Assembly (NCBI RefSeq): GCF_002127325.2
Contig: NC_035448.2
Location: 89,284,753 to 89,348,752, forward strand
Direction: 5' to 3'
Length of the DNA stretch: 64,000 bases
DNA from: Helianthus annuus
Taxonomy: Eukaryota; Streptophyta; Magnoliopsida; Asterales; Asteraceae
Below the pieces are notes generated by a model. That model worked only from the letters and a program-made list of their open reading frames with translations, searched no databases and was not told where the DNA came from. Position numbers and translations under genes: made by a program. Positions 35,222-47,559 of this stretch are shown piece by piece. Numbering within the stretch: the first letter of the stretch is position 1; each line of letters begins with the position of its first letter.

Positions 35222-36492
35222 GCGACGATCACATCTGGGCAGAAAGTTTGTTTTCAGCATCAGTTTGTAAATTCAGGGGCCAATCTTGCAATTTCTTTGT
35301 GTGGTAGCCAAGTTACCACCTCTCCAAGGCTTTGCACCTGCTCCTAACACTTGTATGGTTGTGATTCATTGCTTAATGGCTAAACAAACCACTTGTCATG
35401 ATCTTGTTGATCACCAACAAGTATAAATAAGCCACTCCATTCACTTGTTCATTGCTCATTCCTCATTCTTCACATCTCTTATCTGATTTGGGAGCTTTCT
35501 AATCTGCTTGGAACTTTATTCTTTGTAGAAAAGATAGCTAGGACCCTTTGTAAGTCTTCTTTCATGCTTGTTCTTTATGTTTAAGCAGAAAGTCAAACAG
35601 TTTGGCCAACAGTTTGACTTTCGGTTTTGACCATCAATTGGTCAAGTCAAAGTTCAATTGAACTTTGAAACGTGATTGTAATCACGATAGTTATAATCCT
35701 TCGTGATTATAGCCGCTGATTACCACGTTAGCTAGTTATAGTGTCGAGTCAAAGTTTCGGTCAAAATGCGTTTTAGCACGCATTTTGCCTCGGAACTACT
35801 TTAGGGTATCAAAACACTTTGTTTTGATACCAAATCAGTAGGTTAGATATGTTTTGACATGTTTAACTCGACACTATTAGTTTGTGCTTGTTTAGGGTCG
35901 TAAGGTAAGCGGTCTAAACAACCGCTTATACTTCCGAACCCGACCCGTTTGGTCGATCTTTAGGGTCCGACCAAGCACACTTAGTGATCATGGTTACATA
36001 GGTAATAACCACTGAGGTTATACCTTATGATCACATAGGATTGGTTAGTCATATGCTTGTTAGCTTGTATGCCCATAGAAAATGACCAAAATGCCCTTTT
36101 GAAGCATAAATCCGTATTTTGACTATGTGAACATAATTTTGACATATAACCTGATTTAGTAACATGTTTAGGGATTATTGGGCATGTAAGACTTGGCATA
36201 GCACATAGTTAACCATCCGAACATAGTTTTCCGCTAATGACGCCTTATTATGTTACCATAATGTGTCGAAACGGGTCAAAAGCACTTAGGTAGGCTTTCT
36301 AATCAGAATGTTGGGACTATTAAATCATACCATATGAGTTCAATTACTCATTTGATTTATAGAACCTCATTCTATCCTATCTCCCGATTTAGGAGCCGAT
36401 TATTAACATAGTTACTATACTAGGTGCCGGTTGATTCCGTGACCCTTGGAGCTTAAATTGGTCTTATTCTCAAGACTAATTAGCAATCCCAA

Positions 36493-37460
36493 GTGAGTAC
36501 ATAGTTCCCCTATTTTACTGTTTTCAATTGTTTTGGGGTGATTCATATGTACAAAACGAATTACATGGTTTAAATGATGATTTCAAAAACGATTAAGATG
36601 GTTTATACTAAACTAATAACGATTTCAATAAGGTGAACAAGACTTGTTGATTGTGATTACATAACGAATGACATTCATTAGCTTTGGCCGAGCCGACCAG
36701 TATTAGGTTATGGTACCATAGGATCTGACAAATCCCGTTATCAGACTACACCCATGGTTATGTGTGGGGGTTATGTAGGTAACGACCGAACCTGATGATT
36801 GTTAACTTACCCTTTGGTGGTTTGTTAATACGAAACGAGAAACGAGTTAGACGAGTCACGAAGGTTTGAATGTTGTTAACGAGACGACCAAAAAGTAGTT
36901 TCACTATTAAAACGAATACGATTTTGGGACGAGTTAAACGATTTGAAACGAGATACACGATTTGAAATGAGTTAAACGAATTAAACGATTTGTTTTGGGT
37001 AGTGATTAGATAATGGGACGGGTGTAGTATGATAGAATCATGGTAGATACGCCGTTGGTACATCTTATATATAAGTGCTTCTATCATGTTACATTGCGTG
37101 TCATTATTTAGTTCACTGGGGAAACGATTTTGAAACGAAGTCACACAACGAGGTTTTCGAAACGATATAAACCATACGAGTTTTATTAACGAGTTTTCTC
37201 GAGATGTTTACAAGTTGTTATACTAAAACAAATATTTTTGAGTTAAGAATCATGGCTACGAGATTTTATAAACTATAACCAATTTGATTTGAGTTGGTTA
37301 ATTTTGTTGCAATACACTTTTCAAAACAAGGTTTGTATTTTGACTCTTGTAGTCTAACAAGATACTGCAACATATAAACGAGCCATGAATCCGATACTCC
37401 CATAAAACCTATGTACTCGCCAGCATTTCTTTGCTGACTTTATTTTTACATATGTTTCAG
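36493..37460 (+). promoter_or_regulatory. Candidate leader intron in the LTR of C
   Basis: Donor-like CCCAA|GTGAGTAC at 36493 and acceptor-like CATATGTTTCAG ending at 37460 occupy the same relative place as in the other gypsy LTRs. At 968 bp it is the longest of the set. Confidence 0.45.
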
Positions 37461-37709
37461 GTGGTATTGCTTGATGTTGCTTGCTAGGAAGCGAGTTCAC
37501 TTAGGATCTGGACAAGGCCTTAGTGACTTAAAAACAATTATAAACAATATGTAGTTTGTTTGGTTTAATGACAATGAACATTTCCTAATATTTCAATAAA
37601 ACAAAACTTTTAACTACCATGGTTGTGGAACAATAATTCTGTCGCCTCACTCCCCGGCGTTTCCGCCGCGGTTTGTTGTTTTAACGCGGCCGGGGTGTGA
37701 CAGAAGAGT

Positions 37710-37722
37710 TGGTATCAGAGCC
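37710..37722 (+). other. Primer-binding site of element C (tRNA-Met type)
   Basis: TGGTATCAGAGCC lies seven bases inside the LTR. Confidence 0.88.
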
Positions 37723-37963
37723 AATGGTTATAGGGAATTAGGTTATTAGCAATGCTTTGACCTAGACTATAACTTTCTAGGACCCCAACACAAGTTTACT
37801 TGTGTTTAGATTTTAAAACAATACCGTCACCTATCCTTAGGTGATAACCACAACGAGAACACAATAACGAATCCGCTTTAAAAATTAATCATCTATCCTT
37901 GGATGATTGATTACTAGGTTTTGAACCCTCTGTTATATGATTTTGAACCCTTCTGGTTTGATC
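37723..37963 (+). other. Leader of element C, cut by element F
   Basis: No gene is seen. The leader ends in tgatc (37959-37963), the target duplication of F, and resumes after 45766. Confidence 0.8.
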
Positions 37964-40105
37964 TGTGACACCCCGCGAAAACGCTTAACAAAACTAGCTT
38001 CCTCAGTGACTGTTTGCTAAATTTCGGGACGAAATTTCTTTCAAGTTGGGGATGATGTGACAACCCAAACTTTCGAGATCCGTAACGTTACTCTATGCCA
38101 TTTATAATTCTGTTAAACTTAAACGTAACGTGCAATGGTTGTGTGCAATGGTTGTGTTTATTAGTTTACACCTATGATTAGGGCCACTGTTATTAGTCGT
38201 TACATTGGACCGGTCACTTGTACCTTTGGGCCGCTAATCACTGGAGTCCAACTCTAATTAGATAATGGGATTATAATGGGCTTGTCATGTGTCGAGTGTA
38301 GGCTTGGGCTGCCTTCAAATGATTTGAAGCTGCTTAGCCTCGAATTGTTTTGTCCAATTTAGTGGGCTGAAGCCCAATTAGCATAATGATAATTATAACC
38401 GACCTAATATTGTGTTGCATATAATTCATGCATTATATTAGGCTAATTGGTTAAATAATAATAACTCAAAACTAACTCCACCCTCTCAAGATCTCAAACA
38501 CACCATTAGCAGGTTCCCCCCCCCCCCTGTTCGAGTTTACATCTTGATTAATCAGGCTCCCGGTTAGTAACTTTCACTTATTAAATTACATGTTTGTGTG
38601 GTAGTGGATGTTTAGTTGTTGGTTATATGCTGAATATACTAATCTTATGTATGGGTGTTATGTTTTGTTGCAAGCTGTTCACTAGGTTAGAACTCGTGAT
38701 GATCCGTTAAATGTTGGTACTGATTATTGATGTTAAAACCTGATAACTATAAGATTTTGGGTGTGTTAATCGGTGGGTAACTAAAATTGTTATGTGATGA
38801 TATGATCTTTGTGTGCGATATGGGTTAAGAATACAGTGGTATGTGAACCGATTGTTTGGGGGGTTAGGGATCCATAGAATCATCTATAATGGTTAGGACT
38901 TGTAATTGTTATTGAGTTTCTATTAGTGCTACCATGTGATATGTTAAGGAAAAATGGCGGCCATGTGCCTTATACCTTTTGGTGTTTACGAGACTCTATG
39001 TGTTAATGAATGTGCCCATCATAACTTGTATTGATTGTAGACAACTTATTAATGAGGCCATGTGATGGATTAAGTGGATTAATATCATGTGCAAATGTCA
39101 GAATGCAAGAAAGGCCCACATAAAACATTAAAAGATGATTAAAATTCCAATGGTAAACGTTTGATCATGTGCAAGATGGGACCGGGTGTGGACCATGACT
39201 GGTTCATTATTATTGTTCACAAATTGTGGTTCTTGCTAGGATTGTTTGATAGTCATATAGGAGTTATTAATAAACACCGGTTAAACAAGTGTGGGCTGGG
39301 TAAACCGGAAGCCCAACAGAAGTATGATGTGGGGTGATCAAGTGTTGGGCTGTGCGAGGGTAAGGTTCTACGGTTATAAGGGTCGTTGTTGGGCTAGTTG
39401 TAACATACTTGGCTGGTTAAACAGTAAACTAACGTTGGGCTGGGTAGTTTGGATTGAGCTAGTGTTGGGCCGGTTGATGTAATATGGTAGTTCACTGATC
39501 TTATGTTGAACACTAGTTGATTGGGTTTAGTATGTTGATTTGGGCTTTAACTAGTTAATCGGGTAAAAGGTTGGGTTAATTGAACAAAGGCCATCTCGAT
39601 CACACACAACTTGTGTGGATTCGTTGAACTAAGTCGGGCCGCACACGAGATTAAAACACACAGGCCGGCTGCATAAGTGTGTTGGGCCGAGAAGTATGAA
39701 TGGGCCATGTACATCGGTGTCCAGTTTCACCACTTTGTGCAGCCATACGAAACCGCTAGACCGCACTCTCGAGCGAGTATATTGTTGGGCTATAAATGTG
39801 CATGTACATATGGACTGCTGTGATAAATGTTTGTGAGCAACATGCTAGTATACGTATACTGTTATCTGATTTACTTGAACATGAACTTCAAACACCTACT
39901 GTGCGACGTTACGATGAATGTTATGGATCAATGTACTGTGTGATTAACAGCTACGACTTGTGTATATGTGCTTTACTTGTATGCTACTTATGTGACGTGT
40001 ACGTGGAATAAGTGATCTATATGTAACTGACTGTCTCCGGTAATCCCGATAGGATTTGATTGGTCAATTGTTTAGCGAGCATTTAATCTACCGAGCAAAC
40101 CAAAG

Positions 40106-40567
40106 GTGAGTTCACTGCACTTTTCTCAAGCATGCGTCCCGGTGGTTTGGGACAACTGGTAAACATTTGGAAGGGAAACATTGGGTAAATAACTTAATCG
40201 GTTTTGGTTATTGCCTGGAGGGCAATGAGGGTGATTAGTTGATAGCGCTATTAGGTGGGAAACCTCACACCGGGCCGTAAGGACGGGCGTGAACTAATTA
40301 TCTGGGTATGGCTATGGTTGTTAGAGGCACACTCCTCGGATACATATGGGCACTCTCCCTAGGGTATCTAACGAAGGCAACATAGCAAACGGTCGTTAAG
40401 GGGTACCCACTCCCCGGATACTTATGGGCACACTCCCTAGGGTATCTAACATGAGCAACATCGTAACGCAACATTAAATCGCATTAACATACATATGGTA
40501 ACATAACTTGTTAACAAAACCTTGAACTCACCAGCGTAGTCTGACACACTTGTTTACATGCTTGTAG
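40106..40567 (+). promoter_or_regulatory. Candidate leader intron in the LTR of F
   Basis: Donor-like CAAAG|GTGAGTTC at 40106 and acceptor-like CATGCTTGTAG ending at 40567 enclose 462 bp. The right-LTR pair is 45018-45479. The upstream exon edge, CCGAGCAAACCAAAG, matches those of A, D and H closely. Confidence 0.5.
40334..40450 (+). repeat. Two-unit hairpin repeat in the LTR of F
   Basis: Two units share GGATAC(A/T)TATGGGCAC and CTCCCTAGGGTATC, allowing GATAC/GTATC and GGG/CCC pairing. Further small foldbacks precede them: GTCCC...GGGAC near 40136 and TTGCC...GGCAA near 40212. Confidence 0.7.
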
Positions 40568-40849
40568 GTAATTACTGAAGGAACTTGGGAACTTGCTGTC
40601 TGATGCTGCTGGAGTGGTTGTGGTCATGATAAACAATTACATTGATTTGGTTTCGATACATTTACACACTTATACATTTATGCTTCCGCTCAATACTTTG
40701 GTTTTGGTTAAACTTTTCAAACGTTATATTTATTTCAATTGGGTATTTCAATACATTATGACTTGTGTTTGATATGATTGGTGGCTCTTTGTTGGATCGT
40801 TGCACCTCCAATAGGGACATACCCTAGGTGGTAATTTGGGGGTGTGACA

Positions 40850-42875
40850 GTTTGGTATCAGAGCCACTGGTTATAGAGAACTCGGTTTTAAAGATGTTTT
40901 CATAAAACCAGACTATAACCGAATTGATCCAAACGATGACCATGACACTCAGCTCCAGACTGCAAGGTTCGTTTCTCATTTACTATTGCATAGTATATCT
41001 AGTGTACACTTATGTATAACATTACACGTGAATGCACACTTGGCACAACAGCATGAGCCCTTACATTACCAACCCCTGTTATGTGAACTGCTAGTGTGAC
41101 ACTTCCCTTCGACTATTGCGATTCTTGATCCCATAAAACCCCTCGCTTGCTATTTGAATGCGGGGAACCTTTTAGCGCAAGTTAAGAGGCACTGAGATAA
41201 GCATGCAAATCGCCTTATTATTATGGGTGCACACATAATAATAGCGCGAGGTGCATGCAAATCCCAGTGAGGCTTAATGAGCGTGAGAAGGGTCTGCCCT
41301 ATTGTGTGTAAACTTGGTAGTTTGTAGATTTCAATGTGATACTCGACTTTTACCTCATTTCGATTGGAGTTATGTGCCTCAGGGTTCAGTCGTCAGTTAG
41401 GACTGACTCCCACCTTTGTTGTAAATAAGCATGTAGTAGAATTAACTGATAGTAAATCGATAGAAGCTTCTCATGTTCTTTTTGGTTGTAAACTTGACCT
41501 CGTGGGTCAAGTGTTCGATATTGACCTACTTCCCAATACTCTTGTAAGTTTTGACATGGTCGTTGACATGGACTTGGTTATCTATGTATCAAGCGGAAAA
41601 TTCTCTGCAAACAGAAAATCGTGCGTTCCCTCTCCCCAGTGGGGAATCCTTATCAGTTTAAGATCATCGTAGTGGTGCCGTTGTTGGCATTGTCACAGTC
41701 GTGAAAGCCCAGAAGTGCCTACGGAAGGGCTACTCTGTTATACTAGCTCTTGTCACCGATTTGCCGCTTTAAGAAAGGAAGATCGAGTGTCTTCCACTTA
41801 TCCATGAATTTTCTGACATGCCTCCTGAAGGGTGAGCTGGTTTACTTCCACATCGTTAGGTGGAATTTTAGAATTGACCTTATGCAAATCCTGATTTCCT
41901 TCTGGGGTACAGCAATCCCTTGGATTCGCTGGATACTATCACAGCTTCATCATAGGATTTTCGAAGGGTTCACAACTTCAACCTCCTTAGCACAGCCGGG
42001 AGCTGTGAATCCTTAGGAAAACAAAGTCGCGGAACGTCTTTTCAGCTTTTGAAACCCAACCCTACAACACGCGGAGCATCACTTCTATCCGAGAGTACCG
42101 ATGATCCAGCGATGTACCATGATGGCTTAATTCAGAGTCCCAGTTACACGCCGATGCAACACGAAAGAGTGATGAATTGCGTAATGGTGTTACGGAGAGG
42201 AACTGCACGACCTACAACCTCCGGTGGAAACCGTGGTCATTGGATTTAAGTGGGAGGCATTACTTGGACGGTACCGAAGGCACCAATTAGACCGATCACA
42301 AGGGCCTTCAGTGCACCCTTGTTTCAATAAAGCTAACCATGTGAAGGCATCGCTAGAATGGAACTTCCGAACGAACACGGGATTAGGAGAACTATACCCA
42401 CGCATCCCTGTAGACGAACCTTATCACTTTCACTTGTCATCGCCGCTAGAAGTGAAGCAGTCACAGTTACACGCGTATGTCGTTTTGCAACACTAACCTT
42501 TACCCACCAAACTCTGTTTTGGACAAATGATACACTCGCGCGACCGCAATGTGACGAACCTCCCTGTTGTGCCATGCTGCCATGCACCACTACTGGAAAT
42601 TACTTCTTGACAACAAATTTGCTGGGCAAACCCTTCGGATGTTTAATGGACCCCTGTTTCGCTCGATTCTTTGTACGAACCTCATTAATTCCCTGTTTCT
42701 TTGATTGGCAACTGATATACCAAAACGCTAACCACCATACCATGATTTCCACCGATCACAAGATTAGCCCCCCCAGGCGTTGTAAAGTATCTATAGATCG
42801 AGTTCGTCGGAACTCACTTCAAGCCATCGTCTTAGATCAATTTTCGGGACGAAAATTCTTTCAAGTTGGGGATGA
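40850..42875 (+). pseudogene. Decayed interior of element F (traces of protease and pol)
   Basis: The primer site TGGTATCAGAGCC lies at 40853-40865. From about 41364 to 41580 the translation resembles the C-terminal half of a gypsy protease, but the active-site motif is gone. A short match to the protease-RT linker (about 41700-41760) and one to the RT connection (about 41905-41990) follow in different frames. After that, open frames on both strands, including one of 180 codons at 42358-42900, resemble nothing recognisable. No gag is found. The interior ends with an altered palindrome (near 42839-42857) and purines before the right LTR. Confidence 0.7.
41170..41280. repeat. Small foldback in the interior of F
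   Basis: TATTATTATG at 41216-41225 pairs with CATAATAATA at 41234-41243 around an 8-base loop. Outside it GCATGCAAATC is directly repeated and AGGCACTGAGA faces CCCAGTGAGGC. The whole is about 110 bp and imperfectly palindromic. Confidence 0.6.
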
Positions 42876-45761
42876 TGTGACACCCCGCGAAAACGCTTAA
42901 CAAAACTAGCTTCCTCAGTGACTGTTTGCTAAATTTCGGGACGAAATTTCTTTCAAGTTGGGGATGATGTGACAACCCAAACTTTCGAGATCCGTAACGT
43001 TACTCTATGCCATTTATAATTCTGTTAAACTTAAACGTAACGTGCAATGGTTGTGTGCAATGGTTGTGTTTATTAGTTTACACCTATGATTAGGGCCACT
43101 GTTATTAGTCGTTACATTGGACCAGTCACTTGTACCTTTGGGCCGCTAATCACTGGAGTCCAACTCTAATTAGATAACGGGATTATAATGGGCTTGTCAT
43201 GTGTCGAGTGTAGGCTTGGGCTGCCTTCAAATGATTTGAAGCTGCTTAGCCTCGAATTGTTTTGTCCAATTTAGTGGGCTGAAGCCCAATTAGGATAATG
43301 ATAATTATAACCGACCTAATATTGTGTTGCATATAATTCATGCATTATATTAGGCTAATTGGTTAAATAATAATAACTCAAAACTAACTCCACCCTCTCA
43401 AGATCTCAAACACACCATTAGCATGTTTCCCCCCCCCCCTGTTCGAGTTTACATCTTGATTAATCAGGCTCCCGGTTAGTAACTTTCACTTATTAAATTA
43501 CATGTTTGTGTGGTAGTGGATGTTTAGTTGTTGGTTATGTGCTGAATATACTAATCTTATGTATGGGTGTTATGTTTTGTTGCAAGCTGTTCACTAGGTT
43601 AGAACTCGTGATGATCCGTTAAATGTTGGTACTGATTATTGATGTTAAAACCTGATAACTATAAGATTTTGGGTGTGTTAATCGGTGGGTAACTAAAATT
43701 GTTATGTGATGATATGATCTTTGTGTGCGATATGGGTTAAGAATACAGTGGTATGTGAACCGATTGTTTGGGGGGTTAGGGATCCATAGAATCATCTATA
43801 ATGGTTAGGACTTGTAATTGTTATTGAGTTTCTATTAGTGCTACCATGTGATATGTTAAGGAAAAATGGCGGCCATGTGCCTTATACCTTTTGGTGTTTA
43901 CGAGACTCTATGTGTTAATGAATGTGCCCATCATAACTTGTATTGATTGTAGACAACTTATTAATGAGGCCATGTGATGGATTAAGTGGATTAATATCAT
44001 GTGCAAATGTCAGAATGCAAGAAAGGCCCACATAAAACATTAAAAGATGATTAAAATTCCAATGGTAAACGTTTGATCATGTGCAAGATGGGACCGGGTG
44101 TGGACCATGACTGGTTCATTATTATTGTTCACAAATTGTGGTTCTTGCTAGGATTGTTTGATAGTCATATAGGAGTTATTAATAAACACCGGTTAAACAA
44201 GTGTGGGCTGGGTAAACCGGAAGCCCAACAGAAGTATGATGTGGGGTGATCAAGTGTTGGGCTGTGCGAGGGTAAGGTTCTACGGTTATAAGGGTCGTTG
44301 TTGGGCTAGTTGTAACATACTTGGCTGGTTAAACAGTAAACTAACGTTGGGCTGGGTAGTTTGGATTGAGCTAGTGTTGGGCCGGTTGATGTAATATGGT
44401 AGTTCACTGATCTTATGTTGAACACTAGTTGATTGGGTTTAGTATGTTGATTTGGGCTTTAACTAGTTAATCGGGTAAAAGGTTGGGTTAATTGAACAAA
44501 GGCCATCTCGATCACACACAACTTGTGTGGATTCGTTGAACTAAGTCGGGCCGCACACGAGATTAAAACACACAGGCCGGCTGCATAAGTGTGTTGGGCC
44601 GAGAAGTATGAATGGGCCATGTACATCGGTGTCCAGTTTCACCACTTTGTGCAGCCATACGAAACCGCTAGACCGCGCTCTCGAGCGAGTATATTGTTGG
44701 GCTATAAATGTGCATGTACATATGGACTGCTGTGATAAATGTTTGTGAGCAACATGCTAGTATACGTATACTGTTATCTGATTTACTTGAACATGAACTT
44801 CAAACACCTACTGTGCGACGTTACGATGAATGTTATGGATCAATGTACTGTGTGATTAACAGCTACGACTTGTGTATATGTGCTTTACTTGTATGCTACT
44901 TATGTGACGTGTACGTGGAATAAGTGATCTATATGTAACTGACTGTCTCCGGTAATCCCGATAGGATTTGATTGGTCAATTGTTTAGCGAGCATTTAATC
45001 TACCGAGCAAACCAAAGGTGAGTTCACTGCACTTTTCTCAAGCATGCGTCCCGGTGGTTTGGGACAACTGGTAAACATTTGGAAGGGAAACATTGGGTAA
45101 ATAACTTAATCGGTTTTGGTTATTGCCTGGAGGGCAATGAGGGTGATTAGTTGATAGCGCTATTAGGTGGGAAACCTCACACCGGGCCGTAAGGACGGGC
45201 GTGAACTAATTATCTGGGTATGGCTATGGTTGTTAGAGGCACACTCCTCGGATACATATGGGCACTCTCCCTAGGGTATCTAACGAAGGCAACATAGCAA
45301 ACGGTCGTTAAGGGGTACCCACTCCCCGGATACTTATGGGCACACTCCCTAGGGTATCTAACATGAGCAACATCGTAACGCAACATTAAATCGCATTAAC
45401 ATACATATGGTAACATAACTTGTTAACAAAACCTTGAACTCACCAGCGTAGTCTGACACACTTGTTTACATGCTTGTAGGTAATTACTGAAGGAACTTGG
45501 GAACTTGCTGTCTGATGCTGCTGGAGTGGTTGTGGTCATGATAAACAATTACATTGATTTGGTTTCGATACATTTACACACTTATACATTTATGCTTCCG
45601 CTCAATACTTTGGTTTTGGTTAAACTTTTCAAACGTTATATTTATTTCAATTGGGTATTTCAATACATTATGACTTGTGTTTGATATGATTGGTGGCTCT
45701 TTGTTGGATCGTTGCACCTCCAATAGGGACATACCCTAGGTGGTAATTTGGGGGTGTGACA
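42876..45761 (+). repeat. 3' LTR of element F
   Basis: This 2886-bp copy of 37964-40849 has about seven visible substitutions and again contains the internal palindrome (42931-42949) and TGTGACAAC at 42968. Confidence 0.94.
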
Positions 45762-45766
45762 TGATC

Positions 45767-46147
45767 CATCTTTGGCTTAGTGCCTTTTGAGTTTTCCAAA
45801 TCCCGTCAAAGTTTGGGTCTAAATAATGTGAACATGTGCAAACTGGAAGAGTGAATGCCTGTACCCCGAGTTTTCTGTCTAAGGCTAGAGTGTTCGTACA
45901 AATCCGCATTATCGGACCAGTCACTCTTACCTGGGAACTCTTGGGGTGAGTGTTCACTTATAGGCGAGCATGTCTTCGGTGATACATTATTATGACCTAT
46001 TTACTTTGATTTGTCACTGCGTGTCATTTGTTTGTTCGAGGTAACGAACGAATGATCGTCTTCATTGTGTTTTATCGGTGTTTTCAATACCTCTTTTGTT
46101 TCCCCAATTGTCGACCTCACTCGTTTCCCATGTTTCCTTTTTAGACA
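45767..46147 (+). other. Leader of element C, second part
   Basis: No gene is seen. The leader ends in the strong acceptor-like TGTTTCCTTTTTAG three bases before the gag ATG, as in E. Minus-strand frames over 45736-46252 are chance. Confidence 0.5.
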
Positions 46148-47356
46148 ATGCCTCCTCGACGTGATGCTCAAACTTTTACTGCTGAGGAAGTCGCGGCCCT
46201 TGTCTCTCAGCAAATGGCTGCTGTACTTCCAGGCATTGTGACCCAAATCCACGAATTATACAACAATAACAATAATAACAACAACAATGCACCGTGTAAT
46301 TTCAAGAATTTCAATTCTGCGAAGCCGCTTAAGTTTTCTGGGTCACAAGGAGCAACCGCGCTCCTGCAATGGTTTGAGAGTATCGAGAGCACATTCAGAC
46401 ATGTGCAGTGTCCGAATGCGCGTAAAGTTGAGTTTGCATCTAGCGTGTTTGAGAAACGAGCTCTTACATGGTGGAACGGAGTGATGCGTGATAGGGGTGC
46501 CGAAGTGGCACTAGCACAAACTTGGGAAGAGCTCCGAGCTCTCATGATGAGAGAGTTCTGTCCCCGTCACGAGATTCGAGTGTTGGAACGAGAATTTGAC
46601 GATTTGAAACAAGTCGGGGGAGAACACCGTGCTTATACGGATCGATTTGAGGAGCTTAGTTTGTTGTGTCCCACGATGGTTACCCCGCTGGATAAGGCAA
46701 TCGAGAGGTATATCGATGGTTTACCCGACTCCATTCAGGACATCTTGACTGGCGTTAATCCTACTACAGTTCGTCAAGCAATCGAGTTGTCTGCTACCCT
46801 GACTGAGTCCCAAGTCAGGAAGGGTAAACTCACCCGCAAGGGTGATAAAAAGGAGTCAACTGATTCTGATAAGGAAAAGGGTAAGGGTAAGCAGCAGGGT
46901 GAGTCTTCGAAAAAGTCAAGGAAGCGCAAGGCTTCCCAAAACTTTGCTGTCACCAATCAAACTGCTCAGAACCCACCAACTCAACCTCCTGCGAAGAAAG
47001 CATATGCTGGTACTGCACCTCACTGCACTCGATGTAATGGTCACCATGTTGCCCAACAGGCCTGTAAACAGTGTGCTACGTGTGGTAGGCTTGGGCATTT
47101 GGCCAATACTTGTCGTTTTGGTCAAAATCAGGCTGCCCAGGTTCCAGCACAAGCTCAAGGGAATGCTGCGAGATTCCCACCTGGTTCGTGTTTCAATTGC
47201 GGAGAAATGGGTCATTTCCGCAACAATTGCCCGAGATTGGTAAACGCGAATGCGAATGATAACCCAAATCCGAACGCGAACGTGAATGTGAATCCCGCTC
47301 GTGGACGAGTGTTTAACATCAACGAGGCGATCGATGACGCAGCTATAAACAATTAG
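46148..47356 (+). CDS. gag: Intact Gag of element C
   Basis: The 402-residue frame starts MPPRRDAQ with no interruption. A run of asparagines (about residues 38-46, from an AAC/AAT microsatellite) precedes the capsid-like domain with the usual FKNF...KPLKFSG start and a WWN motif. A basic, lysine-rich linker leads to two CCHC knuckles, CATCGRLGHLANTC near residue 309 and CFNCGEMGHFRNNC near 348. The frame stops shortly after ARGRVFNI, just where protease begins in E. Gag would form the particle and bind the RNA; with pol ruined, this element could contribute only Gag. Confidence 0.92.
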   Translation: MPPRRDAQTFTAEEVAALVSQQMAAVLPGIVTQIHELYNNNNNNNNNAPCNFKNFNSAKPLKFSGSQGATALLQWFESIESTFRHVQCPNARKVEFASSVFEKRALTWWNGVMRDRGAEVALAQTWEELRALMMREFCPRHEIRVLEREFDDLKQVGGEHRAYTDRFEELSLLCPTMVTPLDKAIERYIDGLPDSIQDILTGVNPTTVRQAIELSATLTESQVRKGKLTRKGDKKESTDSDKEKGKGKQQGESSKKSRKRKASQNFAVTNQTAQNPPTQPPAKKAYAGTAPHCTRCNGHHVAQQACKQCATCGRLGHLANTCRFGQNQAAQVPAQAQGNAARFPPGSCFNCGEMGHFRNNCPRLVNANANDNPNPNANVNVNPARGRVFNINEAIDDAAINN

Positions 47357-47559
47357 TATTTTGTATTTCTTTTGGTTGTTATCTTTTAACATTTAAAGAC
47401 AATGCGGTTGATATATAAATAAAATTTGTGATTTTATTTTAAACTACTGCAATTGTATGAATGTTTGATGCAACCTTGTAATGTCAACACAAAGACAAAC
47501 TGCTCGTGTGGTTCTGTCATTTCCATGATCACTTGTGATCTTCCCTAAAAACCTTAAAC
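47357..47559 (+). other. Non-coding patch replacing protease in element C
   Basis: About 200 bp of AT-rich sequence separate the gag stop from RT remnants. It contains an AATAAAATTTGTG word and nothing recognisable as protease. An origin from an LTR end, as seen in D, is possible but not shown. Confidence 0.5.

Larger units (their letters stand above)
34328..37702 (+). repeat. 5' LTR of element C
   Basis: This 3375-bp LTR runs from TGTGACAACTGTGC to GGGGTGTGACA. It has an imperfect tandem duplication (about 34550-34680 and 34710-34820), a TATAAATA box at 35422-35429, a CT-rich exon-like stretch ending in donor-like CTTT|GTAAGT at 35550, and a second donor/acceptor pair at 36493 and 37460. 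Open frames within it are not coding. Confidence 0.93.
37964..40849 (+). repeat. 5' LTR of element F
   Basis: The LTR begins TGTGACACCCCGCG and ends GGGGGTGTGACA. Inside its first 100 bp are the palindrome (38019-38037), purines AGTTGGGGATGA and a second TGTGACAAC at 38056. A run of 11-12 C follows near 38518. A donor-like CCG|GTTAGT is at 38563. TGGGCT and GGGCCG words are frequent between 38280 and 39790. Confidence 0.94.
37964..45761 (+). mobile_element. Element F: non-autonomous large LTR retrotransposon
   Basis: F is 7798 bp with two LTRs of exactly 2886 bp, flanked by tgatc (37959-37963 and 45762-45766). About seven LTR substitutions were noticed by eye. The 2026-bp interior has a primer site and purine tract but only scrambled traces of protease and pol. 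With long LTRs and a non-coding interior it resembles the LARD class. Its LTR begins about 92 bp further upstream than in A and D relative to the shared TGTGACAAC word. Confidence 0.94.

Noticed and set aside
36758..37144. 128-codon minus-strand frame in the LTR of C
   Set aside because: It lies within the candidate leader intron, has no domain and is not supported by an equivalent in other families.
42358..42900. 180-codon plus-strand frame in the interior of F
   Set aside because: It runs across unrelated decayed segments and into the palindrome and LTR edge, and has no recognisable motif.
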